Origin: Ramicandelaber brevisporus
Taxonomy: Eukaryota > Kickxellomycota > Ramicandelaberales > Ramicandelaberaceae
Length of the DNA: 11,393 nucleotides
Direction: 5' to 3'
Assembly (NCBI GenBank): GCA_025201865.1
Contig: MU602747.1
Location: forward strand, 14,875 to 26,267
Shown here: one piece after another, positions 1-7,401 of the stretch
How positions within the stretch are numbered: the first letter of the stretch is position 1
Layout of the letters: each line of letters opens with the position of its first letter
Program-made: the position numbers and the translations under genes
Notes under the pieces: model-generated
Seen by the model: the letters and a program-made list of their open reading frames with translations, nothing else
Told to the model about the DNA's origin: nothing
Database searches by the model: none

Positions 1-120
1 GGCTGTGATGGCAGTTAAGCAACTGCACTCCACCACATTCGAGTCACAAGTAGCGTCCTCCAGCTTGCGTCAGCTGCGGAGGCATGTATTTGTCGCATTT
101 TACGCACTTCCGCAAGCAAT

Positions 121-127
121 TGAGTCA
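121..127. promoter_or_regulatory. Gcn4/AP-1-type bZIP site upstream of the methionyl-tRNA synthetase gene
   Basis: The sequence reads TGAGTCA, a perfect match to the palindromic TGA(C/G)TCA site bound by Gcn4-family bZIP activators in fungi. It lies about 120 bases before the chosen start codon and about 37 bases before a TATA-like stretch, a normal activator position. A partial copy (GAGTCACA, shared with 122-129) lies at 41-48. Aminoacyl-tRNA synthetase genes are typical targets of general amino-acid control in fungi, so the placement makes sense. Function is inferred from sequence alone, and one 7-base match in about 240 bases could arise by chance a few percent of the time. Confidence 0.45.
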
Positions 128-163
128 CACCTTGGTTGCGCCATCAACATCGACCTCTGTCTT

Positions 164-171
164 TATATTTT
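164..171 (+). promoter_or_regulatory. TATA-like element of the first gene
   Basis: TATATTTT sits inside a T-rich run (163-174), 77 bases before the start codon at 248 and downstream of the bZIP site. The order activator site, TATA, pyrimidine tract, ATG resembles a compact fungal promoter. It also argues that the open frame continuing upstream of 248 is not coding. No transcription start can be read from sequence alone. Confidence 0.4.
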
Positions 172-177
172 TTATTT

Positions 178-221
178 CACCTCGTTGCCTTCCCTTGCTC
201 CTCTATCTTCCTCCACTTCAG
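178..221 (+). other. Pyrimidine tract ending in CAG in the leader of the first gene
   Basis: An almost pure C/T stretch runs through 181-218 and ends in TTCAG at 217-221, 26 bases before the start codon. It may simply be a pyrimidine-rich 5' leader, common near fungal transcription starts, or the 3' end of a leader intron, since tract plus CAG is a good acceptor shape. I found no convincing donor or branch point upstream in the window, so the intron reading stays open. The tract contains CCTTCCCT (188-195), which matches the CNYUCNYU leader motif of fungal Ssd1, but such a match is easy to obtain in a pyrimidine tract. Confidence 0.4.
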
Positions 222-247
222 GATCTACACGCCTTATTAACACAATT

Positions 248-2650
248 ATGACTACGTCTGTTACCATTCGCACAACGACAGCTGCTCCGGCCTCCAATAC
301 TCCGGAAGCTGCCTTGCTTCTGAAGCTCCTTCTGGCTGCACACGCTGCTGGAGCGCCTGATCTCGTCAAGATCCAGCCGCCAGCTGCTGATTCTCCCAAA
401 GTCAAGCGAGTCCTCATCTCCGTCTCGTCTGAAGCACCAGCTGACTTCTTCGAGGCGAACGCCGTCGTCCGCCTGGTAGCTGGTCATTCATCGGCTAAAG
501 TGGGTGGTGCCTCCGTTCAGAACCTAGCCATTGAGGCTGCCATCGAGGCTGAGGAAGGTCCTGTATCTACCGCCGCCGCTGCCAAGAGCATTAACGTCGA
601 CGCACTGCTGACTGTTGTTGAGCCAGTTATCAGCGCATACACTGCCCAGGCTCCATCTGCCGATGCATTGACGATTGCTGACATTGTCCTGTTTGGCGCT
701 CTTTATAGCTCGCTCACTGCAGTGGACACTGCCGATTTGCGTTCATCTGGACCAGCGACAAAGGCATGGTTCGACCGGGTCTCTGCCCACCCAGCTACCG
801 TTGCCGCTCTTTCTGCATGGGCCGCCGCCACCACCAAGGTGGTCCAGGTTGCCCGTCCGAAGGCCACCGTTGAGTCTCGCCGCGTTCGTCCAGACAACGT
901 GAGCAAGTACGGCAGTAACGCACCCAATGATGGCCACGTCGTTTTACCAAAAGATGATGCCAACAATATTTTGATTACTAGTGCACTGCCCTATGTCAAC
1001 AACATTCCGCACTTGGGCAACCTGATTGGCTCCACCCTGTCTGCCGACTCCTTTGCTCGTTATGCTCGTCTGCGCAAGGGCAATAATGTCATCTTTATTG
1101 GCGGCACCGACGAGTATGGCACTGCCACCGAGACTCAGGCTCTCAAGGAAGGTGTGACCTGCGCTGAGCTCTGTGACAAGTACCGCCCAATCCATCAAGA
1201 GGTCTACGACTGGTTTGCCCTGTCGTTCAACAAGCACGGTCGCACCACCACCCCAGAACACTCTGCAATTGCCAAGGAGACCTTCTTGAAGATCCACAAC
1301 AACGGATACACCTTGGAGCGTCCTGTCACTCAGCTGCGCTGCCAGACTTGCAGACGTTTCCTGGCTGATCGTTTTGTTGAAGGCACCTGTCCAAAGTGCG
1401 GCAGCGAAGATGGCCGTGGTGACCAGTGTGACTCTTGCGGCCAGCTGCTGGATGCCTTGGAGCTGATCAACCCGCGCTGCAAGCTCGATGGTGGTGTTCC
1501 AGTCCCGGAAGAGACCAAGCACATCTTCTTTGATTTGGCCAAACTGCAATCATGGACCGAGGAGTTTATTGCCAGCTCTAGCGCTAAAGGTGGATGGAGT
1601 CCCAACGGTGTCCAGATTACAAACAACTGGCTCAAGATGGGTCTGCAGCCACGCTCCATCACTCGTGACTTGTCATGGGGTGTCGATGTGCCTCTCCCAG
1701 GCTATGAGGGCCGCAAGCTGTATGTGTGGATTGAGGCTGTGCTGGGCTATCCAAGTATCACCTCCACCTACACCCCAGAATGGCGTCAATGGTGGTTCAA
1801 CCCAGACAATGTCAAGCTGTACCAGTTCCTGGGCAAGGACAATGTGCCATTCCACTCCATCATCTTCCCATGCATTCAGCAGAGCTCCGGTGACAAGTGG
1901 ACTCAGCTCCACCATCTCTCGTCCACCGAGTATCTGCAGTACGAGGGCGGCAAGTTCTCTAAGAGCAAGGGCCGCGGTGTGAACGGCGCTGCTGCCATCG
2001 AGACCGGTATCCCGATGCCAGTGTGGCGCTATGTGTTGCTGGCAAACCGCCCGGAGACTGGCGACAGCTCTCTCTCGTGGCGCGACCTGATTGCCAGAAA
2101 CAACTCCGAGCTGCTCGCCAACGTCGGCAACTTTGTCAACCGTGTCCTGCGCTTCGTAGATGCTGGCTCCAAGTACAATGGTGTGGTCCCAGGCGCATCG
2201 CCAGAGATTTTGCGTGACAACGAGCTCATCCAGAAGTTCATTGCCGATACCAACACTCTGCTCACCGAGTACATTCGCACTCTCGATGCCGTGCACATTC
2301 GCAGCGGTATCAAGCTCGCCATGGAGTTTGGTGCTCGCGGCAACCAGTTCCTGCAGGACGCCAAGCTTGACAATGCACTGTTCTCCAACAGCCGTGAAAC
2401 CTGCGACGCAATTGTGGCTGTGGCTGTCAACTTCATTTACCTGCTTGCTGCCATTCTTGAGCCATTTGTGCCATCCACCGCCGAGAGCATCTACCAGCAG
2501 CTGAATGCACCAGCTCGTTACATCTCCGACACCTTTGAGATTGAAATCCTGGAGGGTCACGTCATTGGTGCTCCACAGCATCTGTTCCAGCGCTTGGACG
2601 AGAGTCTTGCCGAGGTGTTCCGCCAGAAGTATGGTGGTGCTACTGAATAA
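248..2650 (+). CDS. MES1: Cytosolic methionyl-tRNA synthetase (yeast Mes1 type)
   Basis: This enzyme charges tRNA-Met with methionine using ATP in the cytosol and feeds both translation initiation and elongation. The protein is 800 residues, close to yeast Mes1 (about 750). Residues ~1-220 form a GST-like N-terminal domain; a GST-C-like LTIADIVLFG lies near 141-150, and in yeast this domain docks on Arc1. The class I core has the HIGH-type motif PHLGN at 254-258, GGTDEYG at 285-291, and the KMSKS-type loop KFSKS at 569-573. The zinc region has CxxC pairs at 365/368, 381/384 and 394/397, with a last half-knuckle C411-KL-D414 as in yeast. The anticodon-binding helical domain starts near NNSELLANVGNFVNR (618-632). 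The protein ends with the core, with no EMAP-II, WHEP or other tail. ATG 248 is chosen because a TATA-like element and pyrimidine tract precede it and the GST-like domain begins soon after; the frame stays open upstream to the window edge. Two oddities in the core are WIEA (494-497) where yeast and human have WFDA, and SKGRGVNG (573-580) where they have SRGVGVFG. Codons are strongly biased to C/G endings, as expected of a highly expressed gene. Confidence 0.95.
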   Translation: MTTSVTIRTTTAAPASNTPEAALLLKLLLAAHAAGAPDLVKIQPPAADSPKVKRVLISVSSEAPADFFEANAVVRLVAGHSSAKVGGASVQNLAIEAAIEAEEGPVSTAAAAKSINVDALLTVVEPVISAYTAQAPSADALTIADIVLFGALYSSLTAVDTADLRSSGPATKAWFDRVSAHPATVAALSAWAAATTKVVQVARPKATVESRRVRPDNVSKYGSNAPNDGHVVLPKDDANNILITSALPYVNNIPHLGNLIGSTLSADSFARYARLRKGNNVIFIGGTDEYGTATETQALKEGVTCAELCDKYRPIHQEVYDWFALSFNKHGRTTTPEHSAIAKETFLKIHNNGYTLERPVTQLRCQTCRRFLADRFVEGTCPKCGSEDGRGDQCDSCGQLLDALELINPRCKLDGGVPVPEETKHIFFDLAKLQSWTEEFIASSSAKGGWSPNGVQITNNWLKMGLQPRSITRDLSWGVDVPLPGYEGRKLYVWIEAVLGYPSITSTYTPEWRQWWFNPDNVKLYQFLGKDNVPFHSIIFPCIQQSSGDKWTQLHHLSSTEYLQYEGGKFSKSKGRGVNGAAAIETGIPMPVWRYVLLANRPETGDSSLSWRDLIARNNSELLANVGNFVNRVLRFVDAGSKYNGVVPGASPEILRDNELIQKFIADTNTLLTEYIRTLDAVHIRSGIKLAMEFGARGNQFLQDAKLDNALFSNSRETCDAIVAVAVNFIYLLAAILEPFVPSTAESIYQQLNAPARYISDTFEIEILEGHVIGAPQHLFQRLDESLAEVFRQKYGGATE

Positions 2651-2702
2651 AGCACTAAATGTCTATTTAACTCAATTGCTATTTGAAAAGAAACAAAATA
2701 AA
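2646..2702 (+). terminator. 3' end signals of the methionyl-tRNA synthetase mRNA (two AATAAA)
   Basis: Exact AATAAA hexamers occur at 2646-2651, overlapping the TAA stop, and at 2697-2702, within the A-rich stretch 2686-2711. The second is well placed (about 50 bases after the stop) to direct cleavage and polyadenylation shortly downstream. The first is probably too close to the stop to be used. The cleavage site itself cannot be read. Confidence 0.55.
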
Positions 2703-2844
2703 ACAAAAGAACATACATCGCTTCCTTATTAAGAAGCATTTTTTAAAGGCGTTCCCGAGAACAGCAGCAAAGTTCTCACGCTCTCTCCATACATGTGATC
2801 GCCTCTGTCTCTGGGTTTAGTCCCAAACGAGTAAAGAAATGATG

Positions 2845-2901
2845 CTGAGTTGACAGAAGTGACCTGCATTCGTAGCACATGCTTATCTGTCGTAACCTCA
2901 G
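2845..2901 (+). repeat. Imperfect inverted repeat upstream of the MAL-like gene
   Basis: CTGAGTTGACAG (2845-2856) can pair with CTGTCgtAACcTCAG (2887-2901), all 12 bases pairing if three bulged bases are allowed on the right arm. The 30-base spacer is unpaired by eye. It lies 118-174 bases before the start codon and could be a dimeric protein site, an RNA hairpin if transcribed, or chance. Confidence 0.3.
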
Positions 2902-2941
2902 TTCGCAGCTTGGTCAATTTTCTTTTGACTCTTTCTTGTCT

Positions 2942-2964
2942 CACACACGCACACACACACACAC
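2942..2964 (+). repeat. CA dinucleotide microsatellite in the leader of gene 2
   Basis: A (CA)n run of 23 bases with a single G interruption at 2949 is followed by further CA-rich sequence to about 2995. It lies 55-77 bases before the start codon, so it is probably within the transcribed leader or core promoter. Slippage would make its length variable between strains. Confidence 0.9.
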
Positions 2965-3018
2965 TTACACACTTCTTATTGCGCAACACACAAACAATAA
3001 CATCAGTAACACGTCATC

Positions 3019-4287
3019 ATGACTGTATCTGCACCCATGACGATTGCCAGCGTTGCCTTTGTTGTTGGCAAGTCTGGCTACTACAACAAGGATTTGCTTG
3101 CCGTCAAGCTCGGCGCCAGACCCAATGGTACAGTTTACGAGGGCGATCCAGTTACTCCAGGGTACACAAAGATTGTGCAGCCAGGCAAAATCATTTCGGT
3201 GATGCTTATTCTGAATGATGGGCAGGTTGCTGTTGGCGAGTGTGCCGATGTGATTTATTCGGGCTTGGCTGGTAGAGACCCACTGTTTGTTCCCAGTGAC
3301 TATATGGCAATGTTGGAGTCCCATGTGCAACCGTGGCTTGTTGGTCGTTCAGTCGATAGCTTCAGGGGTAACGCGGAGACGTTCGACGAAATGATCGTTG
3401 AAGGACACCAGCTGCATACAGCCATTAGATATGGAGTTACGCAAGCACTGCTGTGTGCAACTGCGATGGCCAAGCGCCTGACGATGACGGAGGTGATCTG
3501 CAACGAATACTCACTGAAATTACAACCTGAAGTGGTAAAGATCCTGGCATCCTGCCATCGTGGAGACAAATTGCAGCTGGACCGCGTGATCTTGAAGCAC
3601 GCTGACCTTCTGCCCCATGCTTCATTTAACACAATTGAAGACGTTGGACCCAATGGCGAACTGCTGCTTGACTACATCGCTGGCATCTCTGAGCGTGTCC
3701 AGGAAATTGGCGACAAGGGTTACAAACCGACCATTCATGTCGATGTGTATGGCAGCCTTGGCGACCTGTTTGGAAAAGACATTGACAGTCTGGTGGAGTA
3801 CTTTGCGGCGGCAGCAAAGCGTGCAGAGCCCTTCAGCCTGCTCATTGAGACACCGACAATTGCAGAGACACGAGCCGACCAGATCAGCACGTTGAAGACT
3901 CTTCGTTTGCGCTTGAAGGCTGCAGGCATCAAGGTTGGCATCATCGCTGATGAATGGTGCAACACTCTGGATGACATTCGTGCGTTTGTGGACGCGCAGG
4001 CTGCCGACTATGTCCAGATAAAGACGCCAGATTTGGGCGGCATCAATAACACGATCGAGGCGGTAGTTTATTGCAACAACAATGGAGTTGGATGCTGTCT
4101 TGGCGGCACGGCGAATGAGACGGATCTGTCGGCCCGCATCTCTGCGCACATTGGACTGGCGACAAAGCCCAGTTTTATGCTGTCGAAGCCTGGGCTCGGT
4201 GCGGATGAAGGTCTCATGATTCTCTCGAACGAGATGCTGCGAACCATCGCACTGGTAACCATGCATAAACAGCATAAACATGCCTAG
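3019..4287 (+). CDS. 3-methylaspartate ammonia-lyase family protein (enolase superfamily), altered substrate pocket
   Basis: The family enzyme reversibly removes ammonia from (2S,3S)-3-methylaspartate to give mesaconate, using Mg2+ and a lysine base in a TIM barrel. At 422 residues it matches the bacterial length (about 413) and aligns end to end by eye. Visible are the N-terminal lid region (GRDPLF, 85-90), the metal ligands D242 (HVDVYG), E277 (LIETPT) and D311 (ADEWCN), the catalytic base K335 with Q333 (QIKTPDLGG), H200 (LPHA) and the C-terminal GGTANET (362-368) and KPGLGADEG. Compared with the Clostridium tetanomorphum enzyme as I recall it, five substrate-pocket residues differ: Gln73 is Ile79, Phe170 is Leu176, Gln172 is Ser178, Tyr356 is Cys360 and Cys361 is Ala365. 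Catalysis of this chemistry is therefore likely, but the substrate may not be methylaspartate. The start at 3019 is the first ATG for about 140 bases; Met7 is an alternative. The tail MHKQHKHA is basic/histidine-rich, with no recognisable sorting signal. The family is mainly bacterial, so an old transfer into the lineage is plausible. Family assignment is firm; substrate is open. Confidence 0.9.
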   Translation: MTVSAPMTIASVAFVVGKSGYYNKDLLAVKLGARPNGTVYEGDPVTPGYTKIVQPGKIISVMLILNDGQVAVGECADVIYSGLAGRDPLFVPSDYMAMLESHVQPWLVGRSVDSFRGNAETFDEMIVEGHQLHTAIRYGVTQALLCATAMAKRLTMTEVICNEYSLKLQPEVVKILASCHRGDKLQLDRVILKHADLLPHASFNTIEDVGPNGELLLDYIAGISERVQEIGDKGYKPTIHVDVYGSLGDLFGKDIDSLVEYFAAAAKRAEPFSLLIETPTIAETRADQISTLKTLRLRLKAAGIKVGIIADEWCNTLDDIRAFVDAQAADYVQIKTPDLGGINNTIEAVVYCNNNGVGCCLGGTANETDLSARISAHIGLATKPSFMLSKPGLGADEGLMILSNEMLRTIALVTMHKQHKHA

Positions 4288-4838
4288 ATTCTATTTTTAA
4301 TATTCTTTAATGAACTCGATCTCCACTGTCTGACAGGTCCGCATTGTAGTTGTATCTCATGTTAGTGAGTTTGTCACAAAAGGAAACTCTCAAGCCCCCT
4401 TTGTGCACTGTCGCTGTGCATTGTCATTGTGTAAGCACATGTCGTGTTGCTCTCGGACAAACACGAAAAAAGCTAGTTTACACGGTAATCCACTTCATCC
4501 CGAAAAAGAGACAGCGCGTCCTTTCTTCCACGCAAGTCAATAAAAGAGTATCCAAAAAGGAACAGCACCGTCCTGCCCACGTTCTCTTCTTCTTCCTCTT
4601 TTTTATTGAAGACTGCGGCAGTGCTGGTGTTTGGTAGTTCACTGTTGTTCCATCTTCGACAGTGTGGACTTGATAAAAAAAGCAACCTTATCAAACATTC
4701 TTTCTCTCTCGTTGACTTGTTTATTTTTTTATTGTGAACGCGTTTTTGTTTCTTCTTTTGTTTCTTCTTCTTCTTTTTGCTGTCTTGTTGTTGTCCTTTG
4801 TTTTGATTCCTTACTTGCTTTCTTCTTCTTCTGGCGAA
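4288..4838. other. Intergenic region: 3' UTR of gene 2 and promoter/long pyrimidine-rich leader of gene 3
   Basis: This 551-base gap begins with an AT-rich 3' UTR (TTTTTAATATTC, about 4295-4306) that has no AATAAA close to the stop. A perfect short palindrome CTGTC-T-GACAG lies at 4326-4336. An AATAAA at 4539-4544 is about 250 bases past the stop, so its role is unclear. From about 4590 the strand becomes strongly T/C-rich up to the next gene. No ATG occurs between about 4441 and 4839, which fits a leader whose first AUG is the gene 3 start. No tRNA, small gene or convincing TATA box was found. Confidence 0.6.
4697..4833 (+). other. Polypyrimidine leader directly before the gene 3 start codon
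   Basis: The stretch is overwhelmingly T and C, with repeated TTC/TCT units (4754-4778, 4820-4831), and ends 6 bases before the ATG at 4839. Translated in frame it would give a run of Leu/Phe/Val that looks like a signal peptide, but it contains no ATG and follows an in-frame TGA at 4713-4715. It is better read as a 5' leader, or less likely as the acceptor end of a leader intron. CTTTCTCT at 4700-4707 matches the CNYUCNYU motif bound by fungal Ssd1, with the caveat that such tracts match by chance. Confidence 0.5.
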
Positions 4839-7370
4839 ATGGGCAGCCCAGGAACTACGCCGTTAACAGGGCGGACGACAACAGCTACAGGAACAGCGCG
4901 CATGTCGACAGATGCAGGCGCAACTATCCACAATTCAACACCTCCCCAAACGAACGTCATCAGTGGAGGTTCAGCAGCGGCAGGTTTACTGGCGGTTGAA
5001 CCGCTTCCCTCCGTTAGTCTCAGCCATAGTAATAGTAACGGCAGTAACTATAACAATGCAAACAACAATAACAACTCTGGCAGTGGTGGCATTGGAATGA
5101 TGGCGAGAATGCGTCGACTGCTCGGATTTGAAGGTGGCAGTTCAGCAACAGCAGCAGCAGCAATGAATCGAGGTCACCATCAGCGCGGTATTTCAGGACC
5201 AATTTTGGTGTCATCAACAAGAGAGACTGTAGCAAAAGGATCTGGAGTCGCGCTGATATCAATAGAAGAGGCGATGCAGAGGGAAACTCAGAGACAAGTT
5301 GAACAGATGCAGAGTGTTCAAAGCAGAGTAGAGGCAATCGCAGCAGGTGGACGGCCGAGATCAGTATCGGATCCATTATCAATGTCTGGTTCATTTGATC
5401 AAGATACACATCTTGTTCAACAGCAACAGCCACAGCAACAACCACAGCAACAGCCGATGCAACCGCCAGTTCGACAGCGAACGCCTGTTTTGCCGCTGCA
5501 CATGCAACATTTAGTCCAAGCACCAGCACCAGAGTCGACCAATCCACCATCGATGAGTGCGCAGGCATCGAGCCGGTCTTTACAGGTTCGTGCTAAAGAC
5601 GACCAACACCAATTCACTCACCAGTATCCGCCTGTGCCTCCAGTCCCACAGATGACATCGCCATTACGCACAGCCATTATTCAACAGCATCCAATCAGTC
5701 CACAGCTGAGTCCAAATAAAAGAGCACAGTTGGCTACAGAACAGGCACTATTTGGTATCACATCAGCAGCAGCAGCAGCAGCAACAACAACGTCCCAGCA
5801 AGTATCTCCTCAGTCATCTCCTCGTAAACAGAAAAATAAAGAGCAAAGCCAACAGCAGCTACATCAACCTCGAATTCAAACACTCCAGGATGCATTGAGA
5901 CATGGAGTATTGGAGAAGCACAGAAATGTTGCATTTGTTGAGCTGCGTCCTCAGCACCAGCAGCAGCAACAGCATCAATCCGGTCAGCATCAATATCAAC
6001 AGAGAATATCGATTGAGGAACCACGTGGTGAAGAGAATGACGATGTATTTGGCCCATCCCAGCAATCACAGCAGCAACAACAGAAACAACAACAGCAACG
6101 TAAACCAGTTGTTGCAGTTTTACAGCCACTCACTGCCAAACAGCGCCGAATCTCTCGTATCTCGCGCGCCACCGAAGATGACATCTCAGTTGGTGGTATT
6201 CTTGCTGATGAAGATGAAGATGGAATGGTGCCAGTTGTTCAATCTACACCTCGAACTCAGCGTGTTCAACAACAACTGCAACAGCAGCATCAGCAGCAAT
6301 CACAGAGACAGTCTCTTCAATTATCTGAACAGTATTTTGAGCCATCATCTATCCAGTATAATCAACGGCCTCAGAGTCGAACAATGATGCGAAGTGATCG
6401 AAGCTCAATTTCATCCAGACGCAGCAGAAGACAGCAGCGCAGACGGGCTCGTGGATTCTTTGGGAACTTATTCAGACGCGGCTCAAATAGTGGCAACGAC
6501 AACAAACAGCGAACAGTACAGCGCAAACAGAATGAGACAAGTGCTTCTGGCAATGGTGTTTATGTGCAAAGTGAGATGTTTGGTGTAAATCAAATTAATG
6601 CGGTGCAATCGCCTCCTAATAGAGTTGCCGTGGATGTGAGACTGAGTTCACCAATGGAGACGTCATACACCTCATCTCTTGCAACACCTTCAGCCGAACG
6701 CCAACAGCAACAACTGCAGCAGCAACACCAGCAACACCAGTCTGCTATGAGACTCCCACATCCTCAGATACAGCTCCAATCTCAACCTCAACCTCAGCCA
6801 GAACCCGGAGTGCCTGTTCATGAAGATAGCTCAAGCAGTATTATTGAACTGAACAAACAGGTGACTGAGCCACAGCGGAATGTAGCTGTGCAACAGGTAA
6901 TGCCAATGACAATACCAGTTCCTGTGGTTCAACAGAGACTGCTTCAGCCACAGCGCCATGAATCAATGTCAGACCCAAGCAGTATCCACGAGATTACAGT
7001 CACTCGTCCACAATTGCAGCCTCAGCCGCAGATTATTTCAGCAACAACCGGATTGACTACACCTCGGGCTAATCTGATATCAAACACAGGCAATGTGATG
7101 AATCTCGCAGCTGCAATGACTGGACAAGTTCCTCCAAAGTTGGCCGAATCTGAGATTGCACGCAGATTGAGTCGAACGTTTGTTGCGCCTCGTCCATCTG
7201 CGCCACCAGCTGATGATGACTATGACAACGATGGTGAAGGTAATCAAGATAATCAAGATGCAAGGGCTGCGGCTGCGGCTGTCAATGTTTTGGATAATGC
7301 AAAGGAAATGTATTTTACTCAACCACCCCAGCGTCACGAGAGTCTCCATTACACTCGTCAACAACAACAA

Positions 7371-7401
<31 letters not shown>

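Larger units (their letters stand above)
2651..3018. other. Intergenic region: 3' UTR of gene 1 and promoter/leader of gene 2
   Basis: This 368-base gap has an A-rich 3' UTR (to about 2720), a short inverted repeat GAGAAC(N9)GTTCTC at 2757-2777, an imperfect longer hairpin at 2845-2901, a T/C-rich stretch at 2912-2942 and a CA microsatellite at 2942-2964 in the leader. No ATG occurs between 2882 and the start codon at 3019, which supports that start. No clear TATA box, tRNA or small gene was found. Open frames that run into this region are continuations of chance frames. Confidence 0.6.

Noticed and set aside
944-1549. 201-residue minus-strand open frame inside the MetRS gene
   Set aside because: Antisense shadow across the catalytic and zinc-binding regions; no independent support.
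1673-2581. 302-residue open frame on the minus strand inside the MetRS gene
   Set aside because: It lies wholly opposite a firmly identified gene. It reflects the C/G-ending codon bias, and its translation shows no family or plausible protein character that I recognise.
2751-2762. GTTCCCGAGAAC as a heat-shock element
   Set aside because: The TTC and GAA units are separated by four bases rather than the two needed for the nTTCnnGAAn arrangement.
3622-4281. 219-residue minus-strand open frame inside the MAL-like gene
   Set aside because: It is the complement of the conserved barrel sequence of the real gene, with no recognisable features of its own.
4734-4838. A hydrophobic N-terminus (Phe/Leu/Val run) for the large protein that looks like a signal peptide or membrane anchor
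   Set aside because: It begins at a GTG, contains no ATG, and is the translation of a polypyrimidine leader. The first in-frame ATG after the TGA at 4713-4715 is at 4839.
178-4838. Kinetoplastid-style trans-splicing (pyrimidine tract plus AG before each gene, all genes on one strand, no introns)
   Set aside because: The MetRS has yeast-like architecture and signature residues, AATAAA signals are present, and the giant polyQ gene is atypical for kinetoplastids. Pyrimidine-rich leaders are also common in fungi.
5020-5568. Minus-strand and alternate-frame open frames rich in Leu, Ala or Cys within the polyQ gene
   Set aside because: CAG/CAA repeats read in other frames give poly-Ser, poly-Ala, poly-Leu or poly-Cys without stops. 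They are low-complexity shadows.
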